Source of the DNA: CAYXVF01 sp964468125
GTDB lineage: Bacteria > Myxococcota > XYA12-FULL-58-9 > CAYXVF01
Direction of reading: 5' to 3'
Length of the DNA: 58,751 bases
NCBI GenBank assembly: GCA_964468125.1
Contig: CAYXVF010000028.1
Coordinates: forward strand, 1 to 58,751
Under the pieces are notes generated by a model that was not told the DNA's origin, ran no database searches, and worked only from the letters and a program-made list of their open reading frames with translations. Position 1 is the stretch's first letter; the number at the start of each line of letters is the position of its first letter. Shown here one piece after another: positions 53,430-58,751 of this stretch. The position numbers and the translations under genes are program-made.

Positions 53430-54449
53430 ATGGCGCGCACCACCGGCGTTTTCAAACGCGGTAAGGTCTATTGGATCCGCTACAGCGTAGCGGGTCAGCA
53501 GTTCCGGGAGTCGACACGGACCACGCGGAAGGCCGAGGCCGAGGCGCTCCTTCACAAACGGCAAAGTGAGATCTTCGAGGGCAGCTTCTTCCCCGACCGC
53601 AAGCGCAACGACCTGACCGTCGATGGGCTCAAGGACATGTGGCTGGATGCAGCGGTAGACAAGAAAACCATCGAGCATGACCGTCAGAGGTTCGAGCGGG
53701 TCGTCGAGCACTTCGGGCCGCGCACCCTCATCGCCTCGCTTACCTCAGAGGACATAGACGACTTCAAGCGCGCCCTGCGTCAGACGAAGACACGACTCGG
53801 CGAGAACATGACCCCAGCGACGGTCAACCGGTACCTCGCTCTCCTTCGCAGTTCGTTACGGCTGGCGGCGCGCCGCGGTTACCGCCACCGCGAACCGATG
53901 GCGGGCGTGAAGTTCAACCGCGAGAACAACCAGCGTGATCGGATCTGCTCGACAGAGGAGTACGCAAAGCTCGTCGAAGCGGCCGAGCCTGAACTCGGGC
54001 TCGCAATCATGTTCGGCTACTGGACCGGCATGCGCCTGGGAGAGATCGTCAATCTCCGCTGGAAGCAGATCGACCTTCGCGAACGGGTGCTGCGCCTTCG
54101 CCGAAGCGAGACGAAGGAAGCCGACGCGAAGCAGGTGCCGCTCGCGCGCGAACTCGTCGAGCATCTCCATGAGCTGCCTCGCAACATCGATGGCAACGTC
54201 TTCACCAGAACCAACGTCGCGCTCTCGGGACAGTTCGGTCGACTCTGCAAGCGCCTCGAGATCGATGACCTACGGTTTCACGACCTCCGGCACACAGCGG
54301 TCACCCGTCTCCGCCGCGCCGGCGTCGACATCATCACGATCAAGGCGATCACCGGTCACAAAACGCTCAAGACCTTGGAGCGCTACAACAAGGTGTCGGT
54401 CGACGACCTTCGCACAGCGATCGACCGCGCCGAGGAGGGACGCCACTAG
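53430..54449 (+). CDS. int: Tyrosine recombinase/phage integrase
   Basis: 339 residues. The catalytic set is complete: R202 (GMRLGEI), H284-x2-R287 (HDLRHTA), H310 (GHKTL) and Y319 (ERYNK). The N-terminal 60 residues (FKRGKVYWIRYSVAGQQFRESTRT) are the arm-binding type, and residues about 62-170 the core-binding domain. It lies 110 bp after the tRNA-Leu gene, so it probably inserts the element there. Overlaps the next gene by one base (TAGTG). Confidence 0.95.
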   Translation: MARTTGVFKRGKVYWIRYSVAGQQFRESTRTTRKAEAEALLHKRQSEIFEGSFFPDRKRNDLTVDGLKDMWLDAAVDKKTIEHDRQRFERVVEHFGPRTLIASLTSEDIDDFKRALRQTKTRLGENMTPATVNRYLALLRSSLRLAARRGYRHREPMAGVKFNRENNQRDRICSTEEYAKLVEAAEPELGLAIMFGYWTGMRLGEIVNLRWKQIDLRERVLRLRRSETKEADAKQVPLARELVEHLHELPRNIDGNVFTRTNVALSGQFGRLCKRLEIDDLRFHDLRHTAVTRLRRAGVDIITIKAITGHKTLKTLERYNKVSVDDLRTAIDRAEEGRH

Positions 54450-55120
54450 TGCCCCGCCGCAAGAAACACGACCCGCCGGCGCTAACCGACGACGATGAGT
54501 GGATGCTGGATCGATACGGGCGGCTCGAAGATGTGAAGGTCCCCGCGGACGTCATAGAAATAGTTCGGGACGACTTGGCGCAGCATGAGCTAAACGAGCG
54601 CCAACTGACGGCGCTACGAAGTCATTGGGTTAGGGCCTGTCGCCTATTCTCCGATCTTACTTACTCCGAGCGCATTCAGTCATCGGATCCGCGTGACAAG
54701 CTCACCCGCGAAACGTTCAACGAGCTGATAGGAACCCTCTTCGACTTGCAAAAGCGGGTAGATGAAGCCGCGGCACGAGCGCAGAAACAAGGCGACGCAC
54801 GGCTTGCAAGAGAGCTTCGCGTGTGCGCGCACCGCCACAAGAGAACGATCCTCCGGCTCGCACCGACGCCGCGAGGAAAGAAACCGCAGTGGGCAACGCG
54901 AATTGCCGGCGAGCTAGCGCGCGACCTCTCGAGCAAAACGGGTGTTCTTCAGATCTCGCTCGCGGCAGCGGCGAGCGTGGCCTTCGCCTGCATGCGAGTC
55001 AACGGGTACAAACACGTCGAGGAGGGAGCCGTGGAAGCGGAGGCTGCAAAAGAAAGAGACCCCGTAGAGGGTCAGTGGTCGTTCTTCTCTGCTCAGGCTT
55101 GGTTGCGAAACGATAGCTGA
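54449..55120 (+). CDS. Mobile-element protein of unknown function
   Basis: 223 residues from a GTG overlapping the integrase stop. No signal peptide. Mainly helical and charged (ERQLTALRSHWVRACRLFSDLTYSE, FNELIGTLFDLQKRVDEAAARAQKQ), with HRHKRTILRL basic region. Function not recognised; element-encoded by context. Confidence 0.5.
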   Translation: MPRRKKHDPPALTDDDEWMLDRYGRLEDVKVPADVIEIVRDDLAQHELNERQLTALRSHWVRACRLFSDLTYSERIQSSDPRDKLTRETFNELIGTLFDLQKRVDEAAARAQKQGDARLARELRVCAHRHKRTILRLAPTPRGKKPQWATRIAGELARDLSSKTGVLQISLAAAASVAFACMRVNGYKHVEEGAVEAEAAKERDPVEGQWSFFSAQAWLRNDS

Positions 55121-55209
55121 CTTTTCCGAATTCACGCAGTCAAATTGTGTCGTTTGTCGACCGGCTCTAATGCGCAAATCGTGGCTCCTCCAGCCGAAAG
55201 GAGCCTTAA

Positions 55210-55407
55210 GTGGCAAACACGAATCATACCCATCTCACCGTGGACGAAGTCGCGTCGCGTTGGCGCGTATCACCGACCTTCGTGCGACGAGCGATCTGGA
55301 GCGGGCAGATCTCCGCGACTCGCTTCGGTCGCGCCGTTCGCGTGCCCGTCGCCGAGGCAGAGCGATTTGCCGAGTCATTGACCACTGGCCAGGGAGGTCG
55401 GCGATGA
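55210..55407 (+). CDS. Excisionase-family HTH protein
   Basis: 65 residues from a GTG with AAAGGAG before it. The sequence LTVDEVASRWRVSPTFVRRAIWSGQIS followed by RFGRAVRVPVAEAERFAE is the small winged-helix (MerR/excisionase) type used to direct excision or control element genes. Overlaps the next gene by 4 bp (ATGA). Confidence 0.85.
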   Translation: MANTNHTHLTVDEVASRWRVSPTFVRRAIWSGQISATRFGRAVRVPVAEAERFAESLTTGQGGRR

Positions 55408-56486
55408 GCCCGGTCGAGCTGTACGAACGTGTCGTCCTTCCCCGCCTCACGCCCGACGACATCTATCGCGGAATCAACTGGCGATATGAACGCGGGCGGC
55501 ATCGACGGGGACCGTGTCCACTCCATGGCGGTACCGGTCCCAATTTCGCGGTTGATACGGAAGCTCTCTCTTGGAGGTGCTTCTCCGAGTGCCAAGCCGG
55601 AGGCGGGCCCATTCAATACCTGGACCGCGTAAACGGTGGCGACGGTCGGCCACGTGGAAGTCGATTTCGTGACCTGGTGCACGAGCTTGCGAATCGGGCA
55701 AGCATCGACCCCAACGCCCCACCAATACCGCTATCCAAACGACCCAGGCTGCCTCCAACGCCAACCTATCCACCTTCGCTCGAGGTCGATTTGTTCTGGG
55801 CGCGTTGTGTTCCAGTCGTGTCCGACCAAGAGGTAGCTAAACAGCTAGCGCGGCGGCGCCTTGATGCCGCGAGTCTGACTTCGCTCGACGTGGTTCGTCT
55901 CGTTCCAGCCGGTCTCCAAGAAGCCCCGCGATGGAGCGGCCATGGAGACGGTGCCGCATGGAAGAGCTGGGCCTCGATCGGTCTTCGCCTTGTGGTTCCG
56001 CTCTACGACGCGGCGGGACGGATGCGAGCGTTCCGCTTCAGACGGGTTGCTACTTCTGGGGCGCAGGAGATGAAGGCTGCACCGTGCACCAGGTTTTGCG
56101 CCCGCGGGCTTGTGATGGCGGACTCGGCCGCACTCCAGATGCTCAGAACCGGAGCAGTCCCTGAGTGGTGGGCGGACGGTGACGAGCAACCGTTTTCAGT
56201 CGTCATCGCCGAGGGCGAAACAGATTTTTTGTCGTTCGCTTCGCGAGCCGCCGAGCAGGACTACGCGACCCTGCGCTACCCAGCCGTGGTCGGTATCGTC
56301 TCGGGCTCAATCACGGTCGAGATCTTCTCTAGAATCCCAGACGGAACTCGGATCATCAGCGCCGTGGATCATGACGGCGCCGGCCAACACTACCACGCCG
56401 CCATCACGACGGCTCTTCACGAGCGATGGTGCGAGGGCGACGTCTCAATCGATCGCTGGGATGGAGGCGGCGATGCCCGACGCTAA
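55404..56486 (+). CDS. CHC2 zinc-finger/TOPRIM primase-like protein
   Basis: 360 residues from the ATG at 55404. A CHC2-type zinc finger: C38-x2-H41 (CPLHGG) and C59-x3-C63 (WRCFSEC). A TOPRIM fold follows: VVIAEGETDFLSF (metal-binding Glu) near residue 270 and ISAVDHDGAG (Asp pair) near 320. This layout is found in phage and island replication primases. It overlaps the DUF3987-type gene by 14 bp, so they likely act together in element replication. Confidence 0.8.
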   Translation: MSPVELYERVVLPRLTPDDIYRGINWRYERGRHRRGPCPLHGGTGPNFAVDTEALSWRCFSECQAGGGPIQYLDRVNGGDGRPRGSRFRDLVHELANRASIDPNAPPIPLSKRPRLPPTPTYPPSLEVDLFWARCVPVVSDQEVAKQLARRRLDAASLTSLDVVRLVPAGLQEAPRWSGHGDGAAWKSWASIGLRLVVPLYDAAGRMRAFRFRRVATSGAQEMKAAPCTRFCARGLVMADSAALQMLRTGAVPEWWADGDEQPFSVVIAEGETDFLSFASRAAEQDYATLRYPAVVGIVSGSITVEIFSRIPDGTRIISAVDHDGAGQHYHAAITTALHERWCEGDVSIDRWDGGGDARR

Positions 56487-58062
56487 CGAAATCCTCTCTG
56501 CAACCGGGAATCTAGACCCCTACCAAGTTGTTCCCCTGGAGCCGCCCGGGCGGCAGGAAAACTTCGACCGCGTTACAAAGGAGGATTGGCCAGAACCCAT
56601 CCCGATCTCGTCGCTCAATCGTCCCTGTTTTCCGTTGAATGCGCTCCCAACAACGATTCGGAGTTTCGTCTCACAGGCTGCTGCGGCGACGCAGACACCG
56701 GTCGATATGTCAGCGATGTTCGCGCTCGCAGCGCTCGCGACCTCGTCTGCTGGCCATGTTCGTGTTCGACTCAACGCCGATTGGATCGAGCCAACGAACA
56801 TCTTCGTTGCTGTCGCAATGCCACCGGCAAGCCGCAAGAGCCCGGTTTGCAAGTTGGTTTTCGAGCCAATCTACGAGTTCGAACGCGCTTGGCTCGACTC
56901 AGTGGCTCCCGACATCGCACAAGCCCAGGCGAAGTACGATGTCCTTCGCGAGCAGGTGGCCGACGCTAAGAAAAAGGTCGTCGGGCACAGCTCCGCGGAC
57001 AAGCGGCGCGCGGCTGAGCAAGAACTCGCGGATTTGGTCGACCGGCTTCACCATGAGCGGGTGCCGCCGCCGCCACGACTCGTCGTCGACGATGCGACCC
57101 CTGAGAAAGTAGCTTCACTTTTGCACGAACAGAATGGGTGTCTCGCAGTCATCTCTGCCGAAGGAGGCGGTCTGTTCGAGCTGATGTCAGGTCGGTACAG
57201 CAAGAACGGTGCGCCGAACTTTGACGTGTACCTAAAAGGGCACTCGGGCGATCACCTGCGAGTCGACCGCAAGAACAGCGACTGCTTCGCTGTGGCTGCT
57301 CCTGCACTCACCCTCGGGCTCGCGATTCAACCGTCTGTCCTGCTTGACCTTGGAAAACGGGGTGATTTCCGCGGCCGGGGGCTTCTCGGACGATTCTTGT
57401 TTGTCATTCCGGAAAGCACGCTAGGTTCGCGCCTCGTGGACCCGCCCGCCATTCCGCGTGAAATCCGGAGGGCCTACGAGGATCTGGTCACGGGGCTTTG
57501 TGCATGGAAGCGAGCCGAAAGTGACCCGATCGATCTTCGACTGTCTCAAGAGAGCCGGCAGCGCTGGAATGCATTTGCTGCTGACCTAGAGCCGGCGCTT
57601 GGGCCGGGCGGGGCGGCAGAGTCCATCAGCGACTGGGCCGGAAAGCTCGTCGGCACGATCGCGCGCATAGCCGCGCTACTCCATATGGCGCAGCAAGCTG
57701 ATCGTGCTCGCCCGTCGATCGAAATCGATGCCTGCACCATGAACGATGCCATCCAGATCGGCCGTTATTTGCTATCCCATGCGCAGGCAGCGTTTTCCCA
57801 CATGCAGGTCGACTGTCACGAGCTTCAAGCTCAAAGGTTGCTCGCGTGGCTGAGGCGCACCAACTTGTACGAGTTCACATACCGCGATGCTTTTTCGTCG
57901 CTACGAAGCAACGACATCAGACGGTCGGCACACCTCGAAAAGCCGCTCGAGATATTGATGGAGCGACATTTTGTGCGCGTCCTCCCGGAGACAGAACCGA
58001 GAAGCCCGGGTCGACCATCGAGACGGTATGAGGTGAACCCGCTCACACACAATACGCAATAA
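56473..58062 (+). CDS. DUF3987-type protein (phage/island replication-associated)
   Basis: 529 residues from the ATG at 56473 with GGAGG before it. The conserved parts FPLNALPTTIRSFVSQAAAATQTPVDMSA-like (ALPTTIRSFV), VAMPPASRKSPVCKLVFEPIYEFE (the GxxSGKS-like P-loop region is degenerate: PPASRKSP), ISAEGGGLFELMSGRYSKNG and GLLGRFLFVIPES fit the DUF3987/YfjI family of phage and island proteins, often paired with primases as here. The loss of a classic Walker A Gly is typical of the group. Likely a helicase-like or replication factor. Confidence 0.75.
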   Translation: MPDANEILSATGNLDPYQVVPLEPPGRQENFDRVTKEDWPEPIPISSLNRPCFPLNALPTTIRSFVSQAAAATQTPVDMSAMFALAALATSSAGHVRVRLNADWIEPTNIFVAVAMPPASRKSPVCKLVFEPIYEFERAWLDSVAPDIAQAQAKYDVLREQVADAKKKVVGHSSADKRRAAEQELADLVDRLHHERVPPPPRLVVDDATPEKVASLLHEQNGCLAVISAEGGGLFELMSGRYSKNGAPNFDVYLKGHSGDHLRVDRKNSDCFAVAAPALTLGLAIQPSVLLDLGKRGDFRGRGLLGRFLFVIPESTLGSRLVDPPAIPREIRRAYEDLVTGLCAWKRAESDPIDLRLSQESRQRWNAFAADLEPALGPGGAAESISDWAGKLVGTIARIAALLHMAQQADRARPSIEIDACTMNDAIQIGRYLLSHAQAAFSHMQVDCHELQAQRLLAWLRRTNLYEFTYRDAFSSLRSNDIRRSAHLEKPLEILMERHFVRVLPETEPRSPGRPSRRYEVNPLTHNTQ

Positions 58063-58111
58063 ACGCAGAATGAGTTTTGCGCTTTCTGCGCAATTTGCGC
58101 CTAGGTAAGGG

Positions 58112-58513
58112 TCACCAGAGACTTGCCGAGAGCAACTCGCCGAGTTTTCGGTTCTTTTCGATTTCTTCGGGATCCTCGCTCCCCTCGCCGGCACCGACGC
58201 GGTCGAGTCCGCAGCGATCAAGCACCCTGAAGGCTGCATCGAGACGCACCTTCGGCGGGCTATCTGGGTCGGCTAGGACCTCCTCAATCACCTGCACCGA
58301 CCTAGCGACCAGGCCTCGGAGTTTCTCGCGCGCCACGTTCGTGGCTTCGTTTCTCAGCTCGTTTAGGCGGGCAATGAACTCGGGATCGCTCTTCCATCGG
58401 CTCACGGTCTCGCGAGAGACTTCCAGCTCGTTGGCGACCTCTGTCGCGGTGGATCCTGCTACGAGTAGTTCGGCCGCTCGGGCGTGACGATCCGTGATCT
58501 TCCGTGCGCTCAT
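58112..58513 (-). CDS. HTH protein resembling phage terminase small subunit
   Basis: 133 residues from the ATG before SARKITDRHARAAELL. The HTH STATEVANELEVSRETVSRWKSDPEF and following helical part (RNEATNVAREKLRGLVARSVQVIEEVLAD) match the small group of HTH proteins near phage packaging genes. It is on the minus strand, opposite to the rest of the element. Function tentative. Confidence 0.6.
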   Translation of the reverse strand: MSARKITDRHARAAELLVAGSTATEVANELEVSRETVSRWKSDPEFIARLNELRNEATNVAREKLRGLVARSVQVIEEVLADPDSPPKVRLDAAFRVLDRCGLDRVGAGEGSEDPEEIEKNRKLGELLSASLW

Positions 58514-58654
58514 GGCGTCGAGGGTACCCGAACAGCGTGACATTGGGACCCGCAAAGCTCGCCCGTGCGCTCAGCGTTTCCGGGCGTCCGATGGATACGC
58601 GATCGCGTTGGTCAACCCGAGACGACCGGGTACCACGCCAGCCGATTCCGGACT

Positions 58655-58751
58655 ATGATCGTCACCGCTATGGGCACCCTCACACTTCAGCAGCTGGAAC
58701 GGCACCTCTTCGCCGCGGCCGACATCCTCCGGGGCAAAATGGACGCCTCCG
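58655..58751 (+). CDS. hsdM: Type I restriction-modification methylase HsdM (first residues only)
   Basis: Frame open from ATG 58655 (or 58670) to the window end. TLTLQQLERHLFAAADIL followed by RGKMDAS is the highly conserved N-terminus of type I N6-adenine methylase subunits. Only 32 residues are visible; the rest of the restriction-modification genes would lie beyond the window. Confidence 0.8.
   Translation, partial: MIVTAMGTLTLQQLERHLFAAADILRGKMDAS

Larger units (their letters stand above)
53296..58751 (+). mobile_element. Integrative element in tRNA-Leu (left part)
   Basis: Begins in the 3' part of the tRNA-Leu gene (the usual att core for tyrosine integrases) and carries an integrase, excisionase-like HTH protein, primase-like protein, DUF3987-type protein, terminase-like HTH protein and the start of a type I modification gene. 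No second copy of the tRNA 3' end is seen before the window ends, so the right boundary is unknown. Gene content suits a satellite or genomic island more than a full phage. Confidence 0.8.

Overview
The window reads as chromosomal DNA of a high-GC myxobacterium (phylum Myxococcota). Evidence: a MYXO-CTERM sorting tail (45241-45618), a MopE-type 'CN.LDDDCNG..DD' motif (50815-51324), several Cys-rich or FG-GAP lipoproteins, a membrane Ser/Thr kinase, and a sigma-54 activator. The species cannot be named from this. Coding density is high, most genes are ordinary housekeeping or envelope genes, and the last 5.5 kb is an integrated mobile element.

Layout. 1-10 kb: a partial FAD oxidoreductase, a VWA/FlgO-like lipoprotein, a membrane response regulator with TPRs, an outer-membrane barrel, and a pal-cpoB pair. 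10-20 kb: a MATE exporter, a large FG-GAP lipoprotein, a NhaD-type antiporter, a small lipoprotein, and a kinase-rpiB pair. 20-25.8 kb: groES-groEL with a clear promoter, a leader palindrome and a terminator; a scar where two gene remnants meet (a 5'-truncated dihydrofolate reductase and an unknown gene); then a three-gene operon with two tandem GH17 glycosidases. 25.9-43.1 kb, nearly all plus strand: kbl-tdh, a LOG-LOG-cytidine deaminase fusion, a 39-residue basic protein, acpP, glyA, a UbiB-like kinase / TPR lipoprotein / MlaF-like ATPase / mutY cluster, an unknown helical protein, a Cys-rich lipoprotein, queE, lysine 6-aminotransferase, dapB and folK. 43.1-47.5 kb, minus strand: a sigma-54 activator, an unknown protein and a MYXO-CTERM protein in overlapping frames, followed by an EF-G-like GTPase. 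48.5-53.2 kb: mixed small genes, lipoproteins and a sodium:solute symporter.

The most interesting region is 47546-48475, about 930 bp with no convincing protein gene. Divergent from the sigma-54 activator lie two identical-format inverted repeats (GTTCG-N6-CGAAC), then a near-consensus sigma-54 promoter. Its predicted start (about 47773) falls 3 nt before an approximately 156-nt sequence that folds into a closed multi-stem structure with a possible H-type pseudoknot. I read this as an activator that switches on a structured non-coding RNA. Immediately downstream are an AT-rich tract and a set of DnaA-box-like sequences, which could be a replication-related site.

From 53233 a tRNA-Leu(UAA) gene is followed by a tyrosine integrase, an unknown gene, an excisionase-like HTH protein, a CHC2/TOPRIM primase-like protein, a DUF3987-type protein, a terminase-small-subunit-like HTH protein and the first residues of a type I restriction-modification HsdM. 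This is the start of an integrative element in the tRNA; its far end lies outside the window.
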